Source of the DNA: Rhodothermales bacterium
Lineage (GTDB): Bacteria; Bacteroidota; Rhodothermia; Rhodothermales; JANQRZ01
Length of the DNA: 64,000 bases
Direction of reading: 5' to 3'
Assembly (NCBI GenBank): GCA_039944855.1
Contig: JBDUXZ010000033.1
Span: 1 to 64,000, forward strand
Shown piece by piece: positions 41,842 to 51,652 of the stretch; within the stretch, counting starts at the first letter, position 1; each line of letters starts with the position of its first letter. A model generated the notes under the pieces. The model was not told the origin of the DNA, did not search any database, and saw nothing but the letters and a program-made list of their open reading frames with translations. Position numbers and translations under genes: made by a program.

Positions 41842-42152
41842 CGGCTCGTGACCGCGGCGCGGCGCTTCACCTCTTCGACCTCGCCCTCGTCCACGTCGAG
41901 CCGGTCCACGATCGCCATGATGACGGCGTCGACGGGCTTGCCCTGCGTGAGCGCCGTCTGCCGCCCGCTCGACCCCTGCGCCACGAGCACGATCTCGCCG
42001 ACGCCCGCGCCGACCGAATCGACGGCGACGACGAACGCCTCTTTCGGCGCGTAGTCGAGCCCGACTTCGCGGACGATCTGGAACGTCATCCCGACGGTCT
42101 GCTCGTCCTTGCGCGTGGCCCAGACGGTGCCGATGACTCTGCCTAAAATCAT
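41838..42152 (-). CDS. EutN/CcmL-type microcompartment vertex protein 1
   Basis: A 104-residue BMC-P protein: MILGRVIGTVWATRKDEQTV start, then VDSVGAGVGEIVLVAQGSSG, PVDAVIMAIVD and a charged C-terminal tail. It is about 40-45% identical by eye to the downstream copy, with a stop-start overlap, so the pair arose by tandem duplication and is co-expressed. Confidence 0.9.
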   Translation of the reverse strand: MILGRVIGTVWATRKDEQTVGMTFQIVREVGLDYAPKEAFVVAVDSVGAGVGEIVLVAQGSSGRQTALTQGKPVDAVIMAIVDRLDVDEGEVEEVKRRAAVTSR

Positions 42153-42193
42153 GAGGGTGCGGAAGCGGTGGAGAGGGAGAATACGGCGGCGCG

Positions 42194-42601
42194 CTACCGT
42201 TCGCCAGCGTCGACGAGCGCGATCGTGCAGCGGCTGACGCAGACGAGCCGGTCGTCGTCGTCGGTGATGCGGATCTGCCAGACCTGCGTGGTGCGGCCCG
42301 CGTGGAGCCGCTCACCGACGGCGCGGAGCGTGCCCGATTGCACGGGGCGAACGTGGTTCGCGTTGATCTCCAGCCCGAACGACACCTTCTCGGGGAGCAC
42401 GCCGACGGCCGCCCCGATGCTCGCCACGCTCTCGGCAAGGACGACGCTCGCGCCGCCGTGGAGGTAGCCGAGCGGCTGGTGATGGTCCGGCGTCACCGGC
42501 ATCGTTGCGACCACGCGCTCGGGCTCGATCTCTTCGAAGACGATGCCGAGGAGGTCACCGAGACCGCCGGTGGCGGAGAACGGGAGGTCGGGGAGGGCCA
42601 T
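42194..42601 (-). CDS. hot-dog fold thioesterase (PaaI/MenI-like)
   Basis: A 135-residue 4-hydroxybenzoyl-CoA-thioesterase-type protein with the signature HHQPLGYLHGGASVVLAES (catalytic Glu) and FGLEINANHVRPVQSG. This pattern is closest to the YdiI/MenI group that hydrolyses DHNA-CoA in menaquinone synthesis, or to PaaI. Substrate not set by sequence. It is 41 bp upstream of the shell protein pair on the same strand. Confidence 0.87.
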   Translation of the reverse strand: MALPDLPFSATGGLGDLLGIVFEEIEPERVVATMPVTPDHHQPLGYLHGGASVVLAESVASIGAAVGVLPEKVSFGLEINANHVRPVQSGTLRAVGERLHAGRTTQVWQIRITDDDDRLVCVSRCTIALVDAGER

Positions 42602-42641
42602 GCGGGGAGAGGCGGCGAGTGGAGGCGTAAAGGTACGCCCG

Positions 42642-44588
<1,947 letters not shown>

Positions 44589-44769
44589 CGGTCGTGCGGT
44601 GTTTCCGCGTGCTAGTGACGGCGATACCGGAACAGGATACCCATCCAGTTTAGGCATCCTCGTATGACACGGTACGCGCGCAAAGGGAAACGCCTCGTGC
44701 CCGACCAAGAGGTAAGAACGTGCCTACGCCGGGTGCTTTCTACCCCCGGCAGGTCGGGGACAGTCCGGA

Positions 44770-44988
44770 CTAGTCGTCCAATTGCTCTCCCCACCACGCC
44801 ATCATTCCCTCTTCCGTCCGACCGAGGGGAGCGCCCACCGCGCAGTACTCGCCCCACATCATCTCGCGAATCTGAGCGGCAAAGACCGGATCTCCGTCGG
44901 CGAGACGCAGGATCCGGGGGGCGAGGGCGAGACGGCCTGCGGCAGCAGCCGCGGGGCTGGGAGCGACGGTGTAGGCGGAGTACGACAT
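44770..44988 (-). CDS. small hypothetical protein
   Basis: A 72-residue frame whose third codon positions are strongly G/C, like the real genes around it. Ala-rich N-terminus, then RILRLADGDPVFAAQIREMM and WGEYCAVGAPLGRTEEGMM; ends AWWGEQLDD. No family recognised. It is isolated between a kinase gene and an AT-rich gap. Confidence 0.5.
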   Translation of the reverse strand: MSYSAYTVAPSPAAAAAGRLALAPRILRLADGDPVFAAQIREMMWGEYCAVGAPLGRTEEGMMAWWGEQLDD

Positions 44989-45299
44989 GGCTGAGGAATC
45001 GAGTAAGAGAGGACTCCTGCCCCCAGGCTAATTCTGTGCCTCCGCGCTTCCGCCGCGTTCCCAACGACCCTCGTAACCGTGTGGCGGCAGCGCCGAGATA
45101 CTAACCTTACTATTAATTTTTCGCTATTCTAATTACCGTAAGCCGTTGGCTATCCGGCCATTAACCCTAAGGCCGTTCGGAGGATTTTACAACTACTCTT
45201 TTTACACATGACAAAATACAGTATGCTACACCGTAGGTAAACACTGTTTTCAGGGTTTCCCCCACCCCCTGCGTGTGCCCACCACCTTAACACTCCGCC
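44989..45299 (+). promoter_or_regulatory. AT-rich intergenic region upstream of the oxoamine synthase gene
   Basis: About 310 bp without a gene. From 45,100 to 45,250 the sequence is unusually AT-rich for this genome (TTACTATTAATTTTTCGC; ACAACTACTCTTTTTACACA; GACAAAATACAGTATGC). The last of these holds a TTTACA...TATGCT pair with a 15-bp spacer, too short for a classical promoter. No clear operator or riboswitch is seen. Confidence 0.4.
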
Positions 45300-46700
45300 A
45301 TGCTTCCTAAGGAAATCGCGGCCCGGACCAGCCGCCCTTCCACAACGACCGTCACGGATTCGGACATCGACCCCGGCCCACTCGGCCTTCGCGAAGTGAT
45401 CGTGCGCTCGCGCCGGATGAGCCTCCGCGAACGCACTCGCTTTTTCACGACGTGGGTGCAGGGCATGCGGCGGCGCGAGGACAGCCTCCACCTCCGCCCC
45501 ATCGCCTCCCCGACCGACCGCGTCACCCTCGTCGGTGATCACACGACGGAGGGCGACCGCGAGATGCTGATGTTCGGGGCGAACTCGTACCTCGGGCTGA
45601 TGACGCACCCGTACGTCAAGCAGCGGATGAAGGAGGCCATCGACACCTACGGCGTCGGCCTCAGCGGGTCGCCCCTGCTGAACGGGCGGAGCCGGCTCCA
45701 CATGGCGCTCGAAGAGCGGATCGCCGCGATGAAGGGGAAGGAGGAGGCGGTCATCTTCCAGAGCGGCTACGGCGCGAACGTCGGCCTGCTCTCGACGCTC
45801 ACCGGCCGCGCCGACCACATTCTCTGCGACCGGCTCAGCCACGCCTCGTTCATGGACGGGACGAAGATGAGCGCGGCGCGGACCCTCACCTTCGGCCACA
45901 ACGACATGGCCGAGCTTGCCGCCCTCCTCGAAGGGCTCGACGACGACCCCGGCGACACGTTCGTCGGCGTCGAGGGCGTTTACTCGATGGACGGCGACCT
46001 CGCCCCGCTCGACGAAGTGGCCGCGCTCTGCCGCCGCCACGACGCCTTCCTCATCGTCGACGACGCGCACGGCACGGGTGTAACCGGCCCCGGCGGCCGG
46101 GGCTCGGCCTCGCACTTCGGCGTGACGAGTGAGGTAGACCTCATCCTCGCCACGTTCTCGAAGGCGTTCGGCGTCACCGGCGCCGCCGTCGCCACCTCGC
46201 GCGAGATCGCGGAGTACCTCCGCTACAACGCCCGGAGCTACGTCTTCTCGACCTCGATCCCCCCGGCGTCCGTCGCCGCCGTGATGGCGAGCCTCGACCT
46301 CATGGAACAGGAGCCGGGCATCCACGAGCGGCTCCGCCACCTCATGGCGTACACGGCGCGCGGCCTCCGCACCCTCGGCTTCGACCTGCCCGAGCCGGAG
46401 TCCGCCATCATCGCGATCATGGCGCCGGAAGGACTGGACGTCCGCTCCTCGATCCGTGACCTCCACCGGCGCGGCATCTTCCTCAACACCATCGAATACC
46501 CCGCCGTGCCGGTCAACCAGCAGCGGTTCCGCATCAGCCTGATGGCGACGCACACGGAGGAGGACGTGGACCGGATGCTCGACACGTTCGCCGACGTGTG
46601 GGACGCCTATGCACCCCCGGAGCACCGCCTCAGCCGCTCCGGCCCGGCCAACGTGACACACTTCGGTGACGGCCTCGCCGGCCCTCCGCCGTCGCTGTAA
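45300..46700 (+). CDS. alpha-oxoamine synthase (serine palmitoyltransferase / BioF family)
   Basis: A 466-residue PLP enzyme of fold type I. It shows NSYLGLMTHPYVKQ, GVGLSGSPLLNGRS, the DDAHGTGVTG cofactor block and the Schiff-base lysine in LATFSKAFGVTG. It condenses an amino acid with an acyl-CoA or acyl-ACP. The 60-residue N-terminal extension and the Bacteroidota-like context favour serine palmitoyltransferase for sphingolipid synthesis over 8-amino-7-oxononanoate synthase or KBL, but this is inference. No other biotin gene adjoins it. Confidence 0.85.
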   Translation: MLPKEIAARTSRPSTTTVTDSDIDPGPLGLREVIVRSRRMSLRERTRFFTTWVQGMRRREDSLHLRPIASPTDRVTLVGDHTTEGDREMLMFGANSYLGLMTHPYVKQRMKEAIDTYGVGLSGSPLLNGRSRLHMALEERIAAMKGKEEAVIFQSGYGANVGLLSTLTGRADHILCDRLSHASFMDGTKMSAARTLTFGHNDMAELAALLEGLDDDPGDTFVGVEGVYSMDGDLAPLDEVAALCRRHDAFLIVDDAHGTGVTGPGGRGSASHFGVTSEVDLILATFSKAFGVTGAAVATSREIAEYLRYNARSYVFSTSIPPASVAAVMASLDLMEQEPGIHERLRHLMAYTARGLRTLGFDLPEPESAIIAIMAPEGLDVRSSIRDLHRRGIFLNTIEYPAVPVNQQRFRISLMATHTEEDVDRMLDTFADVWDAYAPPEHRLSRSGPANVTHFGDGLAGPPPSL

Positions 46701-46724
46701 CCCCGGACCGCGTATCCTCACGCC

Positions 46725-46759
46725 GTAGGGGCGACCGGCCGGTCGCCCCTACTTTTTTT
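46725..46759. terminator. 28-bp perfect palindrome with T-run, convergent terminator
   Basis: GTAGGGGCGACCGG followed at once by its exact complement (46725-46752) and seven T residues. It lies between the converging oxoamine synthase and deoB genes. It belongs to the GTAGGGGCG repeat family seen at 51069 and 62610-62675. Confidence 0.8.
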
Positions 46760-46762
46760 GCT

Positions 46763-47911
46763 TCAACGGAACGAACGGCCGCCGCTCTCGAACGCCACGC
46801 CGAAGTGTGCCGCGACCGTCGCCGCGTGATCGGCGAAGGTGGTGCAGGTGCCGAGATCACGCGGCTCGCCGCCGACGAGGAGGATGGGGACGTGCTCGCG
46901 CGTGTGGTCCGTGCCGGGGAAGCACGGGTCGTTGCCGTGGTCGGCGGTGAGGAGGAGCCGGCCGCCGTCGGGCAGCGCGGCGAGAATCTCGGGCAGCGCG
47001 CGGTCGAAGGCTTCGAGTGCGCGGGCGAAGCCAGGCGCGTCGTTGCGGTGCCCGTAGAGCTGGTCGAAGTCGACGAGGTTGGTCCAGATGAACGTCCGGT
47101 CATCGCCGCTGCGCATCGCGTCGAGCGTCCGCGCGACGCCCTCTTCGTTGCTCGTCGTCTTGAGGATCTCGTCGAAGCCGACGTTCCCGAACAGGTCGCC
47201 GATCTTGCCGACGGCGACGGTGCGGACGCCCGCCGCCTGCAACGCCTCTTGCAGCGTCGTCCCGGACGGCTTCAGCGAGTAGTCCTTCCGTTTCGCTGCG
47301 ATGCGCTCGTACGCCCCCGCCGTGCCGGTGAAAGGCCGCGCGATCACCCGTCCCACGGCGTGCTCGCCGACGCAGACCTCTTCCCGTGCGATCCGGCACA
47401 GTTCGTAGAGCCGTTCGAGCGGGATCACGTCGGTGTGGACCGCGATCTGGAAAACGCTGTCGCCGGAGGTGTAAACGATGGGGTGACCCGTCCGCTCGTG
47501 CTCCGGCCCGAACGCCTCGATCACGGCCGTGCCTGAGGCCGGCTCGTTCGCGAGAATCCCGCCACCGCCCGTCGCGTCGAGGAACCGCTCGACGACCTCG
47601 GGCGGGAAGCCGTCGGGGTACGTCGGGAACGGCGTGGCGACGTGGAGGCCGGCCAGCTCCCAGTGCCCCGTCGTGGAATCCTTGCCAGCGGAGATTTCAG
47701 TCATCCGTCCGAACGACGCAGTGGGCGCGTTCGTCGCGGGCACGCCGTCGAGCGGGGCGATGCAGCCGAGCCCGAGCCGGGCGAGGTTGGGGAGCGCGGG
47801 GCGCTCGGCGGCACAGACGTGGCCGAGCGTGTGGCTGCCGGCATCGCCGTAGGCCTCGGCGTCGGGCTGCGCACCGGTGCCGACGCCATCGAGCACGATC
47901 GTGACGAACAT
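46763..47911 (-). CDS. deoB: phosphopentomutase
   Basis: A 382-residue alkaline-phosphatase-superfamily mutase with the DeoB N-terminus (MFVTIVLDGVGTGAQPD), the STTGHWELAG active-site block, GKIGDLF and metal ligands in LLLTADHGNDPCFPGTDHTRE. It interconverts ribose-1-P and ribose-5-P and their deoxy forms in nucleoside salvage. Length is typical (about 390). Confidence 0.95.
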   Translation of the reverse strand: MFVTIVLDGVGTGAQPDAEAYGDAGSHTLGHVCAAERPALPNLARLGLGCIAPLDGVPATNAPTASFGRMTEISAGKDSTTGHWELAGLHVATPFPTYPDGFPPEVVERFLDATGGGGILANEPASGTAVIEAFGPEHERTGHPIVYTSGDSVFQIAVHTDVIPLERLYELCRIAREEVCVGEHAVGRVIARPFTGTAGAYERIAAKRKDYSLKPSGTTLQEALQAAGVRTVAVGKIGDLFGNVGFDEILKTTSNEEGVARTLDAMRSGDDRTFIWTNLVDFDQLYGHRNDAPGFARALEAFDRALPEILAALPDGGRLLLTADHGNDPCFPGTDHTREHVPILLVGGEPRDLGTCTTFADHAATVAAHFGVAFESGGRSFR

Positions 47912-47920
47912 GAGGCTTAC

Positions 47921-47954
47921 GTGTGGAGGTGTGGGAGTATGGACGTGTGGACGT
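47921..47954. repeat. GTGTGGAGGT/GTGTGGACGT phrase repeat
   Basis: Short phrases GTGTGGAGGT, GTGGGAGTAT and GGACGTGTGGACGT follow one another just upstream of deoB. The same words appear inverted at 23083-23156. The following bases (47975-48027) hold a second phrase, CAATCACCCAATC / CAATCACTCAATCACCC. Confidence 0.45.
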
Positions 47955-48027
47955 CTCCCTATCCCGCCCGCTCTCGTTCAATCACCCAATCGGCGACCGC
48001 GAAGCAGCGGCGCAGCCAATCACTCAA

Positions 48028-49476
48028 TCACCCGATAACGACCGGTTCCTGCGCGGCGACGGCCTCTTGCAGCGCGTTCGCGGCGTCGGCGCGGAGCGCG
48101 TCGGCGTCGGCGTGGCGGGCGCCGAGTTGGGCGACGCCAATCGCGAGCGGGAGGCCTTTCTCGGCCGCGCGGTCGCGCACGTCGTCGGCCCACGCTTCGA
48201 GGGCGTCGAGCTCTTCGTGGAGGAACACGCCGTACATCTGCTCGCCGAAGCGCTCGATGCGGCCGTGGTGCGGGTGGTCTTCGAGGTGGAGCCGGAGCTC
48301 GCGCTCGGCGGCGGCGACGGCGTCGGCCCCGTCCTCGGCGACCTCTTCGGCGTCGGCGCGGTAGACGAGCGCGAGGGCGAGGGCGTGCTCCTGCGCGCGG
48401 GCGCGGCTCATCTCCTCGGCGATGATGGAGCGGCGCGTCGGGACCGAGCGGAGGTTGGCCTCGGCGTCCTCGGGCTGCGCGAGCATCGTCCCGAGCAGGC
48501 CGGCATAGCTGAGCAGGAGCGTGCGCTGGCGCTCAGTGAAGCCGACCTGGTCGGGCGCGAGGTCGACGACGAGGAAGACGGGCTGGTTCTGCTCGTCGCG
48601 GACGGGGAGCACGGCGACGCCGCCGACGTGGACCGGCTGCCGGTAGTAGGGCAGCGCGCGGATGAGCGGGTCGTTCTCCTCGAGCACGGTGATCGAGCGG
48701 TCGAGCGAGACGTGGCTGGCGAGGTGGTCGGCGGCGGCGAAGCGGCCTTCGCGGCGCACGGCCGGGCTGTGCGAGAGCGCGGCCTCGAGGGTGTACGCGT
48801 TGCCCGAGCGGTCAGACGAGAAGAGGGCGACGGTCTGGACTTCGGTCGCGGCCCACAGCGCGCGGAGGTAGGAGTTAATCGCTGTCGGCGAGTGGACGCG
48901 CCAGAACGGGGAGTCGTCGCGGGACTGGAGCACGGGGACGGGCTCGACGCGGCGGCCCGTGGACGCGGCGCGCGGGGCATAGACCTCGTCTTCGTGGACG
49001 GCATCCTCGTCTGCCTCTTCGGCATCCGGCAGTTCGTCATCCGATGGGTCAGCCTCGGATGCGGCGACGTACGCCACCTCGTCCCGGTCCTCGTCGCCCC
49101 ACGCCTCGTCGACGGCGGTCGTCTCGGCCTCGGGGTCGAGCTCGGCTTCGAAGTCGTCGGCGACGGCGAGATTCCACCCGTCCTCCTCGACGTCGTGGTG
49201 GGCCGGCGGCGCGTCGTACTCGGACGACGCGGCCTGCTTGGGCCGGATGCCGGAGATGCCGAGCGAGCGGAGTTCGGACTCGCGCGACGGGATGGCCTCG
49301 TCGCGCTGCCGTTCCGACGCGGCGCGGCGGCGGCGGCGCTTGAAGGCCAGGGCGAGGAGGGTGAGCAGGGCGAGGAGGAGGAAGGCCCCGGCGATGACGA
49401 GGAGGAGCGTGTTTTCCATCAGGTATCCAAGGACGGCCGCGATGACGGCTAGCGCAGGGAGGATCACTCGGGCCAT
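48028..49476 (-). CDS. membrane-anchored GAF protein with degenerate GGDEF-like domain
   Basis: A 482-residue protein. Two N-terminal hydrophobic helices (about 4-20 and 24-44) end in an RRRRR patch, then a long acidic linker (about 85-165), a GAF-like domain (about 180-325) and a C-terminal alpha/beta domain (about 330-480) with the RRSIIAEEMSRARA helix and IERFGEQMYGVFL strand-turn-strand laid out like GGDEF. The GGDEF catalytic motif itself is replaced by GEQMY, so it should not make c-di-GMP. A sensory or scaffold role is inferred. Confidence 0.7.
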   Translation of the reverse strand: MARVILPALAVIAAVLGYLMENTLLLVIAGAFLLLALLTLLALAFKRRRRRAASERQRDEAIPSRESELRSLGISGIRPKQAASSEYDAPPAHHDVEEDGWNLAVADDFEAELDPEAETTAVDEAWGDEDRDEVAYVAASEADPSDDELPDAEEADEDAVHEDEVYAPRAASTGRRVEPVPVLQSRDDSPFWRVHSPTAINSYLRALWAATEVQTVALFSSDRSGNAYTLEAALSHSPAVRREGRFAAADHLASHVSLDRSITVLEENDPLIRALPYYRQPVHVGGVAVLPVRDEQNQPVFLVVDLAPDQVGFTERQRTLLLSYAGLLGTMLAQPEDAEANLRSVPTRRSIIAEEMSRARAQEHALALALVYRADAEEVAEDGADAVAAAERELRLHLEDHPHHGRIERFGEQMYGVFLHEELDALEAWADDVRDRAAEKGLPLAIGVAQLGARHADADALRADAANALQEAVAAQEPVVIG

Positions 49477-49782
49477 AGTGCTGTGCGCTAGCCGCGCATT
49501 TCAGAGGGGAGATGCCGCGTCGAATCTACCCGCGCACGGCCCCGATGTCAACAGATTGACGCGGGTTTGGGCAGACCGTCTCACGATGAGAAGTAACGCG
49601 CGACCCGGTCACCACCCCGCCCTTCCTGTCTCGATCTCGTGCCGCACCGAGCGACGTAATACGCTCTGGAACACGAACTGCATAGCTTCCCGTACGACCC
49701 CGAGCTAACGTGTCGTACCGATAGCTCCGATCGCCCCCGATTTTCTTCGCGCTGAGTCCGGCTGCTGACCCGACCCGAGCGC
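49477..49782. other. gene-free gap of about 300 bp
   Basis: No convincing coding frame: the open frames here have unlike codon use and low-complexity products. The sequence is less GC-rich than the flanks in places (for example CAACAGATTGACGCGGG, GATTTTCTTCGCGC). It ends at a strong hairpin whose T-run faces right, although the flanking genes are both leftward. Confidence 0.4.
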
Positions 49783-49828
49783 GCGCGCCCGGCCCCTCAG
49801 GAGTGAGGGGGCCGGGCGCGCTCTTTTT
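49783..49828 (+). terminator. long hairpin with T-run facing right
   Basis: Left arm GCGCGCCCGGCCCCTCA (49783-49799) pairs with TGAGGGGGCCGGGCGCGC (49804-49821) with one bulged base, then CTCTTTTT. It would end leftward kamA transcripts only as a hairpin without T-run. The T-run fits a rightward transcript from the gene-free gap. Confidence 0.7.
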
Positions 49829-49849
49829 ACCACCGGCGCCGACCGGCAC

Positions 49850-51055
49850 CTACCCCACCTCGGCGTAGCCCTCCGGCACGGGCACGAACGTCGGCGCGCC
49901 CGTCGGGATCGTGGCGATGCCGGCGGGGAGGTCGACGCTCGGCAGCGTGAGCGCGGGCGTCTCGCCATCGAGCGGGTTCGGTTCGGCCCAGAGGTCGCCG
50001 CGCGTGCTCTCCATCACGACGTGGTCGCCGGCGCGGCCGAGGACGTAGTCGCGCGTGAGCGGGACTTTGCCGAACGGGGTGTCGAGGACGTACGTCGGCA
50101 CGGCGAAGCCGGAGGTGTGGCCGCGCAGCCCGCGCATGATCGCCATGCCCGTCTCGATGGGCGTGCGGAACGCCGCCGTCCCGCCGATGAGCTGGGCTTG
50201 GTAGATGTAGTACGGCCGCACCCGCATCGCCACAAGCCCCTCGACGAGCGCCTTCATCGTCGCCACGTCGTCGTTGATCCCGCGCATGAGCACGGTCTGG
50301 TTGCCGACGGGCACGCCCGCCTCGGCGAGCTTCGCGCATGCGGCGGCGGCCTCGGGCGTCAGCTCTTTCGGGTGGTTGAAGTGGGTGTTGAGCCACACCG
50401 GATGGTGCGCCCGCAGGAGGTCGCAGAGATCGTCGGTGATGCGGTACGGCAGCGTCACCGGCAGCCGCGAGCCGATGCGGATGACCTCGACGTGGGGGAT
50501 CGCACGGAGCCGGCCGAGCAGCCAGCCGAGATTCGCCTTGTTGAAGACGAGCGGGTCGCCGCCGGTGAGGAGCACGTCGCGGATTGCCGGGTGCGCCGCG
50601 ATGTAGTCGATCGCCTCGCCGAGCTCGTCCTTCCGCATCATGAAATCGGCGTCGCCGACCATCCGCTTGCGGAGGCAGTAGCGGCAGTAGATCGCGCACT
50701 CGGCCGTGACGCAGAAGGCGACGCGGTCGGGGTAGTTGTGGATGAGGTTCTTCACCGGCGAGTGGCCGACCTCGTCGAGCGGGTCCACGACGCCGACGAT
50801 GTCGGGCGCGAGCTCGCTCATCCGGGGGACGACCTGCCGCCGCACGGGGCAGTCCGGCCCGCCCATCAGGCTCGCGTAGTACGGCGTGATGTTCCAGCGG
50901 AAGATGTCCGCCGTCGCCTCGATGGCCGCCAGTTCGTCGGCCGTCGGCTCGATGTAATCGCGGAGCGCGGCCTCGTCGTGGACGCGGTGGCGCATCTGCC
51001 AGCGCCAATCGGCCCACTGCGGATTTGGAATTTCGGATTTGGGGTGGGCTTCCAT
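49850..51055 (-). CDS. kamA: KamA-family radical SAM protein (lysine 2,3-aminomutase-like)
   Basis: A 401-residue radical SAM enzyme with a PLP-type KamA fold. The Fe-S motif CxxxCxxC is C120-C124-C127 (AECAIYCRYCLRKR). TGGDPL, GSRLPVTLPYRIT, HFNHPKELTPE and the late SGFAVPTYVLDTP block (PLP-binding region) match lysine or glutamate 2,3-aminomutases. Product (beta-lysine, beta-glutamate, or EF-P modification) is not settled. The first ten residues (PKSEIPNPQ) are read from a repeat-like phrase, but PQWADWRWQ directly after is the conserved start of the family, so the ATG at 51055 was kept. Confidence 0.87.
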   Translation of the reverse strand: MEAHPKSEIPNPQWADWRWQMRHRVHDEAALRDYIEPTADELAAIEATADIFRWNITPYYASLMGGPDCPVRRQVVPRMSELAPDIVGVVDPLDEVGHSPVKNLIHNYPDRVAFCVTAECAIYCRYCLRKRMVGDADFMMRKDELGEAIDYIAAHPAIRDVLLTGGDPLVFNKANLGWLLGRLRAIPHVEVIRIGSRLPVTLPYRITDDLCDLLRAHHPVWLNTHFNHPKELTPEAAAACAKLAEAGVPVGNQTVLMRGINDDVATMKALVEGLVAMRVRPYYIYQAQLIGGTAAFRTPIETGMAIMRGLRGHTSGFAVPTYVLDTPFGKVPLTRDYVLGRAGDHVVMESTRGDLWAEPNPLDGETPALTLPSVDLPAGIATIPTGAPTFVPVPEGYAEVG

Positions 51056-51068
51056 CGGTGCCTGGAAT

Positions 51069-51093
51069 CGTAGGGGCGAACGGCGTTCGCCCG
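51069..51093. repeat. GTAGGGGCG-family hairpin repeat
   Basis: CGTAGGGGCGAACGGCGTTCGCCCG has stem GGGCGAAC/GTTCGCCC with a 3-nt loop. It lies between kamA and the upstream small gene. Related to 46725-46752 and 62610-62675. Confidence 0.6.
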
Positions 51094-51114
51094 CTTCGGG
51101 ATGGGCGCGCTGCC

Positions 51115-51357
51115 TCACGGGCGGCCGTCCATGTTGGGGTAGCGGCGGAATGCCTTCATCACGGCGGGGTCGCGCGTCGTCTCGAACGCCTCGCCGCACT
51201 TGCCGCAGCGGAACGTGATCTCGCGGGGCTGCGCGGAGATGCCGTTGAAGAAGTTGAGCCAGCCGCCGACGCCGTAGCGCATGTCGGGGCGGGCGAAGTG
51301 GTGGTAGCGGTCGTGCCCGCACGAGCAGGTGGGGCGCGGGGAATCGGGCGTGCTCAT
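51115..51357 (-). CDS. small zinc-ribbon-like protein
   Basis: An 80-residue protein with CSCGH near the N-terminus and FRCGKCGEAFET in the second half, so four Cys in two pairs could bind one zinc. Between them is RYGVGGWLNFFNGI. No family recognised. It is 59 bp upstream of kamA on the same strand with a hairpin repeat between, so co-transcription is possible. Confidence 0.65.
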   Translation of the reverse strand: MSTPDSPRPTCSCGHDRYHHFARPDMRYGVGGWLNFFNGISAQPREITFRCGKCGEAFETTRDPAVMKAFRRYPNMDGRP

Positions 51358-51652
51358 GGGTCCACCCTACGCCGCGACCGCAGAGCGGATTCCGAACGCC
51401 GTGTGGATTCAGCGCCCGCCCGGGATGCGCATGCGGAACCGTTCCGCCACGCCTCGCCCGCACCCGACCCCGCCGACGGGGACGCCTCGGGATGGCGTAG
51501 GACATGCGCGCCGAGCCACCTATCTTGGCCGGCGGCGGTTAGCACGGCGCCCGCCACCGTTCATGTTATGTAGGGACGATTTCAGTTTAGCCCCGTGTGG
51601 TTATATGGTTTGCATCCTCCCCAATTCGACTGATCAGAGGTAGTCCTGTCTT

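Noticed and set aside
48020-48028. CCCGATAA match on the plus strand
   Set aside because: It looks like a FliA -10, but no rightward gene follows and there is no -35. It falls in phrase repeats at the end of a leftward gene.
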